Position numbers and translations under genes: made by a program. From an uncultured Bacteroidia bacterium (GTDB lineage Bacteria; Bacteroidota; Bacteroidia; Bacteroidales; UBA932), in NCBI GenBank assembly GCA_902798975.1, contig CADBYT010000003.1:1-64000 (forward strand): a stretch of 64,000 nucleotides of DNA. Reading direction: 5' to 3'. Below, piece after piece: positions 1 to 9,675 of the stretch (within the stretch, counting starts at the first letter, position 1; every line of letters begins with the position of its first letter). The notes under the pieces are model-generated. The model did not search any database. It had not been told where the DNA came from and was given only the letters and a program-made list of their open reading frames with translations.

Positions 1-426
<426 letters not shown>

Positions 427-484
427 TTAAGACTATTAAATGTTAATTAAATGAACAATATTCTTCATAGCCCGAAAGGCGACG

Positions 485-492
485 CAAATTTA
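485..492 (-). promoter_or_regulatory. -7 promoter box for gap
   Basis: On the minus strand the bases read TAAATTTG, an exact match to the Bacteroidetes TAnnTTTG element. A weak TTGA sits about 20 bases upstream in the -33 position. The implied leader before the gap start codon is about 60 bases. Confidence 0.5.
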
Positions 493-606
493 GTACTTTT
501 TCCGATGAAAATCAACCCCTTTATACATTTTTCCCCAGCCTTCAAACCCTGCTGCTTTCGTTTAGACTCCGATCACAAAAGACAAGAGTCCATTATTGTC
601 GTGAAA

Positions 607-1269
607 CTAAAACACGTATGCTATGCCAGCAACAATTTGATGGCGTCTTTGCGGACGGTCAACCACTTTTACCTTATGCCTTTCGAGCAGACTATAGTTG
701 AGGCCGACGGTGATGCGAAAATGATTCAGCAGTTCAACACCAAGTCCTCCACCAACAAACAAATCGAAACGCGACAAGCCCCCTCCTTCATATGAGTCGG
801 AAGAGGATTCTTTCGGGGTGTGGTCATCTCCTACCCTGAATTCAGTGAGTGTTTTTGATTTTGCAACGATACCAAAAGATGCAGCCGGTCCAGCGAAAGC
901 CAGAATTCGGACACCCGGGGAAAGACTGATTCCATAACTGATGTGCAGAGGGATGTCAATGAATTGCTCAGAAAAAGAACTGGAAACAGTGAAAGCAGTC
1001 AAATCCGAGGCATAATTTGCAGTAATGGATTCAAAATAGATTCCCGGAGTAATACCTAAACCCTTCATTATCGAAAAGGTGTATCCAACACCCGCATAGA
1101 AACCATTATACACCATATCAGATGTCACTTCATTAATAAAATCAGATTCTACAATAGCGTTTGTAGACCTTGAGTTGATATATCCAGCGCCGACGCTAAC
1201 CTGTGCGTAAGCGGCAACCCCGAACAATAGCATCAGGGGTGTTACAAATAAAATAAGATTATTTTTCAT
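607..1269 (-). CDS. Outer-membrane beta-barrel protein (porin-like, small)
   Basis: A 220-residue secreted protein. It has a clear signal peptide (residues 1-22, cleavage after AYA), then alternating hydrophobic and polar strands with glycine-rich turns (SVGAGYINS, GFYAGVGYTF, LFVGGGLGVEL), and it ends in an aromatic residue (AGIAYVF), as expected for BAM-dependent barrels. This fits the OMP_b-brl_2-like eight-stranded barrels common in Bacteroidetes. Substrate or role is unknown. Its base composition is visibly more AT-rich than the genes to its right. It stands alone, about 110 bases downstream of the next minus-strand gene. Confidence 0.7.
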   Translation of the reverse strand: MKNNLILFVTPLMLLFGVAAYAQVSVGAGYINSRSTNAIVESDFINEVTSDMVYNGFYAGVGYTFSIMKGLGITPGIYFESITANYASDLTAFTVSSSFSEQFIDIPLHISYGISLSPGVRILAFAGPAASFGIVAKSKTLTEFRVGDDHTPKESSSDSYEGGGLSRFDLFVGGGLGVELLNHFRITVGLNYSLLERHKVKVVDRPQRRHQIVAGIAYVF

Positions 1270-1377
1270 GACGTTTTAATTGACGGTTGATAAAAGAAGA
1301 AAAGGTATCCGCTATTCGACACAGACACATAGCCTCCGACTATATGGATTCTGCGCGATCATGGGCAATCAGGCGAT

Positions 1378-1986
1378 TCAGTAAGTTGCAGACAAAATAG
1401 CATAATCTGGATTATCATAAGTAGGGACCAAAGACTGTTGTGAAAGCAACTGTAAACTGTCCCTAGAACATAGCTTATAAACTCGCGATGTTGGTCTTAA
1501 TGCATTAGGAGATATTCGGCTCATTAACTCAGGATTCTTTGTAAAAATATTTACAGAATCCGCACTTGACTCTTGGAGAACCGCCTCATTAATTGCAGAA
1601 AACGAATCAATTGAACGATATCTTATAATAAGTCTTTTACCGGAAATAGTAGTTTCTCCTTTTGTATAGATTCCAAACAACTCATCGAGGTCTACTCTAA
1701 AAGCAATAGAGTTAGATACATCTATAATGGTATCCTTTTGCCTATCTAGATATACATAGATGCAGAATAATTGTGGAATAGAATCGTCCAAAAATGAATG
1801 TTTATATGAATCAACATACGCAAATACCGTATCTTGTAAAACTTTATTATTAAATACTACGGTTTGGAAAGAGTTCTGTTGCAAGGGCACACTTTGTAAT
1901 TCATCTCGTTCAGTGTTATGCGGAACCAAATTACAAGAAAGAAGATGGAGCACACATAACAATAACATGGAGTTTTGTTTGGTCAT
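1378..1986 (-). CDS. Hypothetical lipoprotein, AT-rich
   Basis: A 202-residue protein that I do not recognise. It begins MTKQNSMLLLCVLHLLSC: a short positive N-region, hydrophobic core and LLSC lipobox, so it should be a lipoprotein with Cys18 lipidated. No catalytic motif is evident; the rest is mixed alpha/beta in character. Codon use is strongly AT-biased compared with the window average, which suggests recent acquisition or weak selection. It has its own well-matched promoter just upstream and a start codon that fits it. Function unknown. Confidence 0.65.
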   Translation of the reverse strand: MTKQNSMLLLCVLHLLSCNLVPHNTERDELQSVPLQQNSFQTVVFNNKVLQDTVFAYVDSYKHSFLDDSIPQLFCIYVYLDRQKDTIIDVSNSIAFRVDLDELFGIYTKGETTISGKRLIIRYRSIDSFSAINEAVLQESSADSVNIFTKNPELMSRISPNALRPTSRVYKLCSRDSLQLLSQQSLVPTYDNPDYAILSATY

Positions 1987-2006
1987 TTCTTACTTTGTGT
2001 TTAGTT

Positions 2007-2037
2007 CAAAGTTATCGTTTTTATATAGCATTTCAAA
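2007..2037 (-). promoter_or_regulatory. Promoter of the AT-rich lipoprotein gene
   Basis: On the minus strand TTTG (2034-2037), a 19-base spacer and TAACTTTG (2007-2014) give an exact match to the Bacteroidetes primary sigma consensus. The leader to the ATG at 1986 would be about 15-20 bases. Confidence 0.75.
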
Positions 2038-2055
2038 TGGTCGGTCCATAAACAA

Positions 2056-2084
2056 AAGACCTCCGGTTATCGCCGGAAGATTTT
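2056..2084 (-). terminator. Likely intrinsic terminator after the Rpn-family gene
   Basis: On the minus strand a TTCCGG / CCGGAG hairpin is followed by a T-rich tract (TCTTTTGTTT). It lies about 70 bases past the stop codon of the nuclease gene and just before the next promoter. Confidence 0.5.
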
Positions 2085-2150
2085 AATTTGCAGTCGCTTA
2101 GACTATCGGGCCTTACCGCCGCCCCATTCCTTACCCTGGAACTTGAGCGG

Positions 2151-3164
2151 CTACAGAGCCTTGATCTGCTCTTTGGTGAGGCCGGAGTACCGGACAATCT
2201 TTTCGAGCGGTTCATTGTCCTCCAGCATCTTCCGGGCAATCTCCGCGGCCTGTTGGCTTTTGCCTATCTCCACGCCCTTCTCAATCCCCTTCTCAATCCC
2301 CTTCTCCATGCCCTCGTCGTAACCGTCTTTGTAGTTGGCGGTCGCAATGTCTTCCTTTTCGATGTCTGATATCATAGCCCTGAAATACTGCAGTTGTTCT
2401 TTACCCGGAAGAGCGCTGGTGCGGGCGGCCTCGAGGACCCTCTTCATCCGCTCCGGGACACCCTTGGGGTTCAGCGCAAAATTACGCATATTTTTCAAAA
2501 GATGAAACCATTGCTCCTTGGGGCTCAATGTGTCGAAGGACGTTTTTGCAAGACGCGGGAGCTCGCAGAAGTTCAACGAAATATACTCGCCGTACAGTTC
2601 TCCCGTATCCTGCTCTCGCAACTCGTAGGCGTACACAATCTTGCCGGGCGGACAGTCCGTGTGCTGCATCTTGAAGTTGACAAAACACACCACGTAAACG
2701 GCGTGGACCTCCGTGTACTTCTCGCCCCGCTTCAGTTGCTTGACGAAGTTGGCGGCGGCGTAATAGGCGATCCGGTCCTTGAAGCCGGTCTTCTTCTCCT
2801 GCTGCATCTCCACGATGATCCGCCGTCCGTCGCGGAGCCGGCAGATGACGTCCATGATGATATTCTTGTCATCCGGGCCGAACTTGTCAATCTCGCTGGG
2901 AAGCGACTCCTGGACAGTCAAATCCATTTGCAGGATGTCCCGCAGAAGCATCTGCAGAAGATCAAGGTTGTTGCCGAAGACGTGCTTAAAAGCCCAGTCG
3001 CAGAGAAGGTCCAGATAAGGTTTGTCAAGGACTTCCCGGATGAGGTTCAGTTTCTCCGGTTGAGAAAGGGAGCGATATCGCTCGTATTCGTTGACAATGG
3101 CGTAGTAGAGCTCCAGTTGTTCCGGAGTCATCCGGTCGGTGAGGGATTGAATCTTTTGTTCCAT
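2151..3164 (-). CDS. Rpn-family PD-(D/E)XK nuclease / putative transposase
   Basis: A 337-residue protein of the Rpn (recombination-promoting nuclease, formerly 'transposase_31'-like) group. The N-terminal part carries the usual DKPYLDLLCDWAFKHVFG opening. The nuclease core has an Asp in IIMDVICRL and the E-x-Q of IVEMQQE (about residues 125-145), matching the PD-(D/E)XK fold. The C-terminal tail contains near-perfect IEKG repeats (EKGIEKGIEKGVEIGK), common and variable in length in this family. I place the start at the ATG at 3164 (MEQKIQSLTD), because the 27 residues further upstream do not look like family sequence. These proteins are abundant in Bacteroidetes; whether they move or defend is unsettled. 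Confidence 0.82.
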   Translation of the reverse strand: MEQKIQSLTDRMTPEQLELYYAIVNEYERYRSLSQPEKLNLIREVLDKPYLDLLCDWAFKHVFGNNLDLLQMLLRDILQMDLTVQESLPSEIDKFGPDDKNIIMDVICRLRDGRRIIVEMQQEKKTGFKDRIAYYAAANFVKQLKRGEKYTEVHAVYVVCFVNFKMQHTDCPPGKIVYAYELREQDTGELYGEYISLNFCELPRLAKTSFDTLSPKEQWFHLLKNMRNFALNPKGVPERMKRVLEAARTSALPGKEQLQYFRAMISDIEKEDIATANYKDGYDEGMEKGIEKGIEKGVEIGKSQQAAEIARKMLEDNEPLEKIVRYSGLTKEQIKAL

Positions 3165-3293
3165 ACAAGCTATTTTGCTTGCAAGGTCAGCAAAAAAGCA
3201 ATACAGCTGAGTAAGAAACGTATTTTTAACAAAACAGGCCCCCAAATAGATACGATTCTTTCAGGTTTTGTACGTTTCTTTCCGGCCGCACCC

Positions 3294-4415
3294 TTACTTA
3301 GACAGGGTGTCTATCATCGCGCGGGCGATGGCGCGGGAGGCGCCTGCGCCGCCCAGGGACCGACGGATTTCAGCGTAGCCGGAGAGCATCCGGGCGCGGT
3401 AGTCCGTGTCCTCCACGAGGCGCCGGAGCTCGTCCGAAACGGCCTCGGGGGTGAGCTGTTCCTGGATCAGTTCGCGGAAGACCTCCCGGTCCAGGCAGAG
3501 ATTGCCCAGGGAAATAAACTTGACGTGGTCCAGCACGTGCAGGATCCTGCGGGCGATCCAGGCCGTGACGGGCGAGGTGCTCCAGCCGACCACCTGCGGC
3601 GTGCCGATGAGCGCCGCTTCCAGCGAAGCGGTGCCGGAATTGATCACGGCTGCATCCGCGAAGCGGAGAATGTCATAGGTGCGGCCGAAGAGCAGGTCCA
3701 CGTTCGGGCGGCCGCCAAGATACGGCGCGTAGTCCGCTTCGCTGCGCGCCGGCGCGCCGGCCACGACGAAGCGGACGCCTTCCCAGCCCGGCAGGGCGGA
3801 AAGGCGGTCGGCGGCCGCCATGCACACCGGCATCATGCGGCTGATCTCCCCCTTGCGGGAACCGGCCAGCAGCGCGATGTAGCGGCCTTCGACGGGACGC
3901 ACGAAATCGTGCGCGTCCACCGCGTCCAGGAGCGGATTGCCCTGGTAGGTAAAAGGAATCCCCTGCTCCGTGAAATACGGAACCTCAAAGGGAAAGACAA
4001 TGAAGAGCCGGTCCACCCAGGCTTTCAGCCTGCGGTTGCGCCCGGCACGCGACGCCCAGGTCTTGGGCGCAATATAGTAGAAGACGCGGATGCCGCGGGC
4101 GTGGCACCATTTCGCGATGCGGAGGTTGAAGCCCGGGTAGTCGATCAGGATCACGGCGTCGGGCTTCCAGGCGGCGATGTCGCGCTTGCATTCCTTCAGG
4201 TTGCGCAACAGTTTGCCCGCCTTGCCCAGCACGTCCGTCAGGCCCATCACGGCTCCTTCGCGGTAGTGATATGCCAGTTCCGCCCCCGCCGCCTGCATCA
4301 AATCGCCGCCCCGGCAGCGGAAAACCGCCTCCGGGTCCTCGGCCTGCAGACCGCGGATCAGGTTGCTTCCGTGCAGATCGCCGGAAGCCTCGCCGGCAAT
4401 CAGAAAATATCGCAC
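3294..4415 (-). CDS. lpxB: Lipid-A-disaccharide synthase
   Basis: Glycosyltransferase (GT19) that joins UDP-2,3-diacylglucosamine and lipid X into the lipid A disaccharide at the inner membrane. The 373-residue length is normal. Diagnostic motifs are the N-terminal IAGEASGDLHG, the DYPGFNLRIAK segment, the APKTWASR stretch, and the C-terminal donor-site region with NSGTASLEAAL. The start overlaps the end of surE by 16 bases (ATGCGATATTTTCTGA contains both start and stop), so the two are translationally linked. It is the last gene of the yidC-yggS-surE-lpxB run. Confidence 0.96.
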   Translation of the reverse strand: MRYFLIAGEASGDLHGSNLIRGLQAEDPEAVFRCRGGDLMQAAGAELAYHYREGAVMGLTDVLGKAGKLLRNLKECKRDIAAWKPDAVILIDYPGFNLRIAKWCHARGIRVFYYIAPKTWASRAGRNRRLKAWVDRLFIVFPFEVPYFTEQGIPFTYQGNPLLDAVDAHDFVRPVEGRYIALLAGSRKGEISRMMPVCMAAADRLSALPGWEGVRFVVAGAPARSEADYAPYLGGRPNVDLLFGRTYDILRFADAAVINSGTASLEAALIGTPQVVGWSTSPVTAWIARRILHVLDHVKFISLGNLCLDREVFRELIQEQLTPEAVSDELRRLVEDTDYRARMLSGYAEIRRSLGGAGASRAIARAMIDTLSK

Positions 4416-5236
4416 AGGCGCTGGATCTCGGATTTGTCGGTGTTGTCGATGTTCTGCGGGGTCACGACCACGTAGCCCTGATGCAGCAGGAGATGGTCGG
4501 CGTCCTTGGGGTTGTCTCCGTTGTCCGTGAAGTCGCCCGCCATCACATAGAGCTGCTCGCCCTCTTCCCTGGCGGCCACGTAGCGCAGGTCTTCCTCGCT
4601 GGGGACAAAGCCGCTCTCACGCAGGAATTCGCCATAGTCGCGGTATTCCCGCTCCCAGTGCGCGCGGCCCATGCGGCCGGTCTTGATGCCCTTGATCTCC
4701 TCCAGGGGATAATCCGGGAAATTGATGTTGTAGAAGAGGCCGAAGCGGCGCTCCATCACGGGGATGATACGCTCCAGGATGTCCGGCAGCATCCCCGCCA
4801 CGGCGGAGAAACCCTTGTCAGGGTTGAAGCTGTCGATGCTCACGCCCACGGACGGGATGCCGTTGACCGCACCCTCCATCGCGGCGCCGATCGTGCCGGA
4901 ATAAATGGAGGCGGTGGCGGCGTTGCTGCCATGATTGATGCCGCTGATCAGGAGCTCCGGACGGTCCGGATACAGGACATTGTCAATGCCGAACTTGACG
5001 CAGCTGGCAGGCGTGCCGTCGAGGTACCACCAGTCTTCTCCGGGCTTCTGCTCCAGGTGCTTCACGGCAATGGGCTTGAGGCCCATCGTCACGGCCATGG
5101 ACATGCCGCTCTGGGGGCGCTTCGGCGCCACGATGGTCAGGTCGCACCACGGCCGGAGGATCTCCACCAGCTTGTGCAGGCCCGTGGAATCATAACCGTC
5201 GTCATTGGTGACGAGGACTTTCTTGTGCATGATCAT
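4400..5236 (-). CDS. surE: 5'/3'-nucleotidase SurE
   Basis: Metal-dependent nucleoside monophosphatase of the SurE family, cytoplasmic. Motifs include VTNDDGYDS with the paired metal-binding aspartates near the N-terminus, SGMSMAVT, and SGINHGSNAA in the middle; the PASCVKFGI segment is also typical. I favour the ATG at 5236 or 5230 (MIMHKKVLV): the longer version starting at 5257 would overlap the upstream yggS end and adds non-family residues. It sits between yggS and lpxB with a 1-base gap and a 16-base overlap, indicating one operon. Confidence 0.94.
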   Translation of the reverse strand: MIMHKKVLVTNDDGYDSTGLHKLVEILRPWCDLTIVAPKRPQSGMSMAVTMGLKPIAVKHLEQKPGEDWWYLDGTPASCVKFGIDNVLYPDRPELLISGINHGSNAATASIYSGTIGAAMEGAVNGIPSVGVSIDSFNPDKGFSAVAGMLPDILERIIPVMERRFGLFYNINFPDYPLEEIKGIKTGRMGRAHWEREYRDYGEFLRESGFVPSEEDLRYVAAREEGEQLYVMAGDFTDNGDNPKDADHLLLHQGYVVVTPQNIDNTDKSEIQRLCDIF

Positions 5237-5237
5237 A

Positions 5238-5897
5238 TCAATACTGTCTTTCGCCAAAGATGGCAGTTCCTATGCGTACAATGGTCGCGCCGTAGTCGAG
5301 GGCGATCTTCCAGTCTCCGGACATGCCGATCGAAAGCTCCTTGAAATCGGCCAGCTCCGGGAAGAGGTCCTGCAGGTAGGCGCGGAAGTCCGCGATGCGG
5401 GCGAAATCCGCCCGGATGTCCTCCTCGCAATCGGTGTGCGAGGCCATGCCCATCAGCCCGCAGAAACGGATGTTCTTATATTTCTCCGCCCGGAAAAGGA
5501 TGTCGCGGACCTCCTCTTCCTTGAAGCCCTGTTTGGTCTCCTCCGCCCCGATGTGCAGCTCCAGCAGCACGCGGATGACCTTGTCGTTCGCCTTGCCCCA
5601 GTCCTGGATGGCGTCCAGCAGGTGCTGGCTGTCCACGGACTGGACGAGATGGGCGTACGGCAGGACCAGCTTCAATTTATTGGTCTGCAGGTGGCCGATG
5701 AAATGCCACTCGAGATCCAGGTCTTTCAGCGCCTCGACCTTCGCGGCGAACTCCTGTGGACGGTTCTCGCCGAAGGCGCGCTGCCCGGCGGCATACGCCT
5801 CGCGGATGGCCTCCTCCGGATGAAATTTGGAAACTGCCACCAGTTTTACCTCCGGTGGCAGTTCCTGTTTAATCGCTATGATCTGCTCTTTAATCAT
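5238..5897 (-). CDS. YggS-family pyridoxal-phosphate homeostasis protein
   Basis: A 219-residue member of the YggS/PROSC family of non-catalytic PLP-binding proteins that buffer vitamin B6 and affect amino-acid pools. Lys in LVAVSKFHP is the PLP lysine. AFGENRPQEF, WHFIGHLQTNK and the C-terminal SIGMSGDWKIAL are hallmark segments of this alanine-racemase-like barrel. The ATG at 5897 shares a base with the yidC stop (TAATG), which supports this start over the upstream in-frame ATG at 5966 inside yidC. Co-transcription with yidC and surE is likely. Confidence 0.93.
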   Translation of the reverse strand: MIKEQIIAIKQELPPEVKLVAVSKFHPEEAIREAYAAGQRAFGENRPQEFAAKVEALKDLDLEWHFIGHLQTNKLKLVLPYAHLVQSVDSQHLLDAIQDWGKANDKVIRVLLELHIGAEETKQGFKEEEVRDILFRAEKYKNIRFCGLMGMASHTDCEEDIRADFARIADFRAYLQDLFPELADFKELSIGMSGDWKIALDYGATIVRIGTAIFGERQY

Positions 5898-7753
5898 TAC
5901 TTGCGTTTCTGGTTCCGCATCTGCTGCTCCTGCAGCTTCTGGGCCTCCTCGAGACGCTGCTGCCACTTGCTCTTCGGCAGCGGCTTGCCCATGGAGGCGC
6001 GGACCTTGGCCAGGATGGCGTCCTTGTCGATGGAACGGCGGATGAGCCAGGTCTGCACGATGGCGATGAGCTGCGAGAGCAGGTAGTAGTAACTAAGAGC
6101 GGCGGAGAGGCTGTTGCAGATGAAGAACATCATGATCGGCATCATCCACAGCGTCATGAAGCGCATCGAGGCCGCGTTCGGATCGTTGCCGCCAGGCTGG
6201 GCGGACATCGTCATCTTGGAGTAGAGCCACATCGTGATCGCCATCAGCAGGGCGAACAAGGAGATGTGGTCGCCGATCAGCGGCACGCGGTGGCCGAAGT
6301 CCACGATGGCGTCATAGGCCGAAAGGTCCTGGCACCACAGGAAGGGCTGCTGGCGCAGCTCGATGGAAGCCGGGAAGAAGCGGAACATGGCCCACAGGAT
6401 CGGGAAGGTGAGCAGGGTCGGCAGGCAGCCGCCCATCGGGCTCACGCCCGCCCGTTTATACAGCTCCATCGTGGCCTGTTGCTTCTTCATCATCTCCTGC
6501 TGGTTGTCCGTGTGCGGGAACTTCTCATTCAGCTTGTCGAGCTCGGGCTTGAGCGCGCTCATCTTGGCGGAAGACGCATAGGATTTATAGGTCAGCGGGA
6601 ACACCACGGTCTTGATGACCAGGGTCATCAGTAGGATGATGAGGCCGAAGCTGGAGATGAAACGGTTGAAGAAGTCGAACATCGGGATGATCGCGTAGCG
6701 GGTGAACCAGCCCACGAGCCAGCCGCCCAGCGGAATGATCTTCTCATATTTGTTCCCGATGGCCTTCAGCGTCTTGAAATGGTTGGGGCCGAAGTAGAAC
6801 TCGAAAGGAATGCTCCCGTTGCCGCCTGCCGGCAGATCGGCGCGCATCTGGGCGCTGCAGTGCATCAGGTTGCGGTCGGGATCCTCCTGCGGGAAGAAGC
6901 TCAGCGCCAGCTCGCCCGAAGCGAACTCGCCCGGGGCGCGCATGATGGCGGAGAAGAACTGCTGCTGGAAAGCGAACCAGCTCAGCTTGGAGTCGATCCG
7001 GCGGCTGCCGTTGCGGCCGCGGCCGATCTCGGACGGCTTCTTTTCGCCCGTGAAATAGTAGTCCAGCTTGGAGTACTGCGACTCGTTCTTGTAGCCCTTC
7101 TCCATGCGCGGCAGGGTAACATTGAAGTCGAGGTCGAACATGGTGACGTTGCGCGGGATGACGTTCCCCATCTCCACGAAGGAGAGAAGGTTGTCCACCT
7201 GGTAGCTGTCGGCGCGGAGGGTGTATTTCTGCTCGATGTAGCCGCCTCCGGCGAAGGGAAGCCGCATCACCAGCGTGCTGTCGCTGCATTCCGCCACCTG
7301 GAAGTTGAAGTCCCGGGTGCGGATGGCCTCGCCCGCGTACAGGCTCAGCGAGTACTCGGCCCCGCCGGGTTTGAAGATGTACAGGTCGGTGCTGTCGTAG
7401 TTCTTGTAGTCCTTGACCTGCACGGCATACGGCATGGCACCGCGGGTGGTGAACTGGATCTTGAGCTTGCTGTTCTCCAGGGTGATGATCTGCTCCCCGG
7501 CGTGCGAGGCGCTCTCGAGCAGGGAATCCTTGTAGATGGCCGCGGGAGCTGCCTGGGGCGAGGCCGCGCTATCGGTCAGGGCAACGACCTGCTCCGCCTC
7601 CGCGAGCTGGCGCTCCATCGACTCCACGAGCGCGACGGAATCCAGCTGCGCCTGCAGCTCGGCCCGCTTGCGCGCCTGTTTGGTCTGGAAGAAGGTGAAG
7701 CCGATGAAGATGGCGGCGATCAGGACGAAGCCGATGATTGAATTCTTGTCCAT
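5897..7753 (-). CDS. yidC: Membrane protein insertase YidC
   Basis: A 618-residue insertase that places proteins in the inner membrane with or without SecYEG. The N-terminal TM (residues 5-22) is followed by a large periplasmic beta domain (about 50-340), as in Gram-negative YidC. The conserved 60KD_IMP core (about 350-590) follows, with the SSFGLIILLMTLVIKTVVFPLT and MGGCLPTLLTFPILWAMFRF helices. The tail is basic and coiled (QQRLEEAQKLQEQQ), suited to ribosome contact. It shares TAATG junctions with the DUF349 gene upstream and yggS downstream. Confidence 0.97.
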   Translation of the reverse strand: MDKNSIIGFVLIAAIFIGFTFFQTKQARKRAELQAQLDSVALVESMERQLAEAEQVVALTDSAASPQAAPAAIYKDSLLESASHAGEQIITLENSKLKIQFTTRGAMPYAVQVKDYKNYDSTDLYIFKPGGAEYSLSLYAGEAIRTRDFNFQVAECSDSTLVMRLPFAGGGYIEQKYTLRADSYQVDNLLSFVEMGNVIPRNVTMFDLDFNVTLPRMEKGYKNESQYSKLDYYFTGEKKPSEIGRGRNGSRRIDSKLSWFAFQQQFFSAIMRAPGEFASGELALSFFPQEDPDRNLMHCSAQMRADLPAGGNGSIPFEFYFGPNHFKTLKAIGNKYEKIIPLGGWLVGWFTRYAIIPMFDFFNRFISSFGLIILLMTLVIKTVVFPLTYKSYASSAKMSALKPELDKLNEKFPHTDNQQEMMKKQQATMELYKRAGVSPMGGCLPTLLTFPILWAMFRFFPASIELRQQPFLWCQDLSAYDAIVDFGHRVPLIGDHISLFALLMAITMWLYSKMTMSAQPGGNDPNAASMRFMTLWMMPIMMFFICNSLSAALSYYYLLSQLIAIVQTWLIRRSIDKDAILAKVRASMGKPLPKSKWQQRLEEAQKLQEQQMRNQKRK

Positions 7754-9588
7754 TATGCCTCGCCCTCCTCAGCCTTGCGGATCTGCGCCTCCAATTCCTT
7801 CAACTCGGCCTTGGCTTGCTCGATTCTCTCCTCCATCTGCTTGATCAGCGGTTCACTGTTCTTGGAAGCGGAGAAGAAGCCGATGTTATTCTCGTAGGTG
7901 GTAATGTTCTGCTGGAGCTTGTTGTACTTCTCGATCAGGGCGTCCTTGGGGCTGCGCGGGGCGCGGCCGGCGTGGGCCGGGGCGCTGCGCTGCGCGCCGA
8001 ATTCCGGGAACTTCTCCAGCATCGCGTCGCGGAAGGCGCGGCCGATGGCGTCCTTCTCCTTGAAGGGGACGTGGCCGATGGCCGACCAGCGCTCCTGGAA
8101 GCCGCGCATCGCCTCCTCGTTGGCGGAAGCATCCGCGGCGGGCTCGTAGGCCTGGATGTCCTCGACGACCTTGCGCTTCGCGCGCAGGTTGCCGTAGAAG
8201 TCGTTCTCGCCGCCGGCATTGGCGTCGCGCGCGGCGAAGAACTCGTCGCAGGCGGCGCGGAAGCGCTTCCACAGCGCCTCGGACTTCTTGCGCGGCACGG
8301 CGCCGATCTCCTTCCACTGCTTCTGCAGGGCGATGAACTGGTCCGTGGCCTTCTTCCACTCGGTGCTGGTCTTGAGCGCCTCGGCCTGCTCGATCAGGGA
8401 GACCTTCTTGTCGAGGTTCTCGCTCATATTGTCCTTGATGCCGGAATAGAACTCACGCTTGCGGGTGAAGAATGCGTCGCAGGCGGCGCGGAAACGGTCG
8501 TAGATCTTCTGGTTGTCCTTCTTGGTGGCATAGCCGATGCGGCGCCAGGCGGCCTGGATCTCCTCGATCTCCTTGGACGCGGCGTTCCAGCCGGCGGTGT
8601 TCGTGATCTCGCGGGCGGCGATCTCCTCAGTCTTCTCGCACAGCTCCGTCTTCTTGACGAGGTTGTCAGCCTGCTGCTCCTTGAGGCCCTCGAAGTGGGC
8701 CTGGTAGCGCTTGTTGATCACGGCCGTGGCGGCCTTGAAACGGTTCCAGATGTCCTCGCGCTTCTCCTTGGCCACGGGGCCGAACTCCTTCCACTGCTCG
8801 TGCAGCTTCTGCAGCTCGTGGAAAGCGCTCACCACGTTCTCGTTCTCGGCAAGCTTCTCAGCCGCCTCGCAGAAGGCCTCCTTGGCCTCGAGGTTCTTGC
8901 GGAAGTCCAGGTCGCGCAGGTCGCGGTTGATCTTGACCATGTCGTAGAACTTCTCCACATAGAACTGGTAGGTATCGTTGATGTCCCGGAAAGCGGTGGC
9001 GGGTACAGGGCCCGCTTCACGCCAGCGGTTCTGCAGCTCGCGGAACGCCGGGAACTGGGCGCTGACATCTTCCTGGCCTTCGACGAGGGCTTTGAGCTCC
9101 TCGACGATGGCCTGCTTCTTGGCCAGGTTCTCCTCGCGGCGGGCGTCCTGCTCTTTATTGTATTCGGCGCGCTCCTTCTTGTAATCGGCATACAGCGCCT
9201 TGAAGTTCTGTTCGACGGCCTCGAAAGGATTGTCTTGGCTGGACTCCGCATCATCCGACACGCCGCTCTCTCCCTTGAGGCGGCCCAACAGCTTGTAGAA
9301 GGCGGACTTGATGGCCTCGGCCTCCTTGGAACGGGACATCCGCTCCGCGCTGTCTTTCAGCTGGACAAACATGTCGGAAAGCTCGGAGAGGGACTTGTCG
9401 GCGATGTTCTCCACCTTGTCCGCCACCTTTTCGGTGAAGGACTGCTCCGGCTCGGCGGCGGGAGCTTCGGTTTCGGCCTGGGCCGGTTCTGCGACGGGTG
9501 CCTCTTCGGCGGGTACGGTGTCAAGCACCTGGTTTTCTACATCTGCGGAGTCTTTGATGATCTCCTCAGGAATGATGTTCTCGCTCAT
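7753..9588 (-). CDS. DUF349 repeat protein
   Basis: A 611-residue, very charged protein with about five DUF349 repeats. Each has the signature W-K-x-[IF]-G-x-[VA] (WREAGPVP, WKEFGPVA, WRRIGYAT, WKEIGAVP, WSAIGHVP) followed by R-F-[RK]-A-A. The N-terminal 100 residues are acidic and low in complexity (many PAEAE-type repeats); the C-terminus is a coiled coil. No signal peptide. The molecular role of DUF349 proteins is not established. The start is the ATG at 9588 (MSENIIPEE); the open frame continues upstream through trmD antisense and is not coding there. Its stop overlaps the yidC start (TAATG). Confidence 0.88.
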   Translation of the reverse strand: MSENIIPEEIIKDSADVENQVLDTVPAEEAPVAEPAQAETEAPAAEPEQSFTEKVADKVENIADKSLSELSDMFVQLKDSAERMSRSKEAEAIKSAFYKLLGRLKGESGVSDDAESSQDNPFEAVEQNFKALYADYKKERAEYNKEQDARREENLAKKQAIVEELKALVEGQEDVSAQFPAFRELQNRWREAGPVPATAFRDINDTYQFYVEKFYDMVKINRDLRDLDFRKNLEAKEAFCEAAEKLAENENVVSAFHELQKLHEQWKEFGPVAKEKREDIWNRFKAATAVINKRYQAHFEGLKEQQADNLVKKTELCEKTEEIAAREITNTAGWNAASKEIEEIQAAWRRIGYATKKDNQKIYDRFRAACDAFFTRKREFYSGIKDNMSENLDKKVSLIEQAEALKTSTEWKKATDQFIALQKQWKEIGAVPRKKSEALWKRFRAACDEFFAARDANAGGENDFYGNLRAKRKVVEDIQAYEPAADASANEEAMRGFQERWSAIGHVPFKEKDAIGRAFRDAMLEKFPEFGAQRSAPAHAGRAPRSPKDALIEKYNKLQQNITTYENNIGFFSASKNSEPLIKQMEERIEQAKAELKELEAQIRKAEEGEA

Positions 9589-9675
9589 ATTATCAGAGTT
9601 TAAAAATGTTATAGCTGACAAATATACTAAAATATAAAATAAAAAGGGTATTTTTGCGGGACAAAACCAAGCATT

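Noticed and set aside
2151..3164. Rpn gene as part of an insertion sequence
   Set aside because: I find no terminal inverted repeats or target duplications around it.
2394..4475. Long plus-strand open frame opposite lpxB and the Rpn gene
   Set aside because: It is an antisense shadow caused by high GC; it has no family motifs, while the minus-strand genes are clear.
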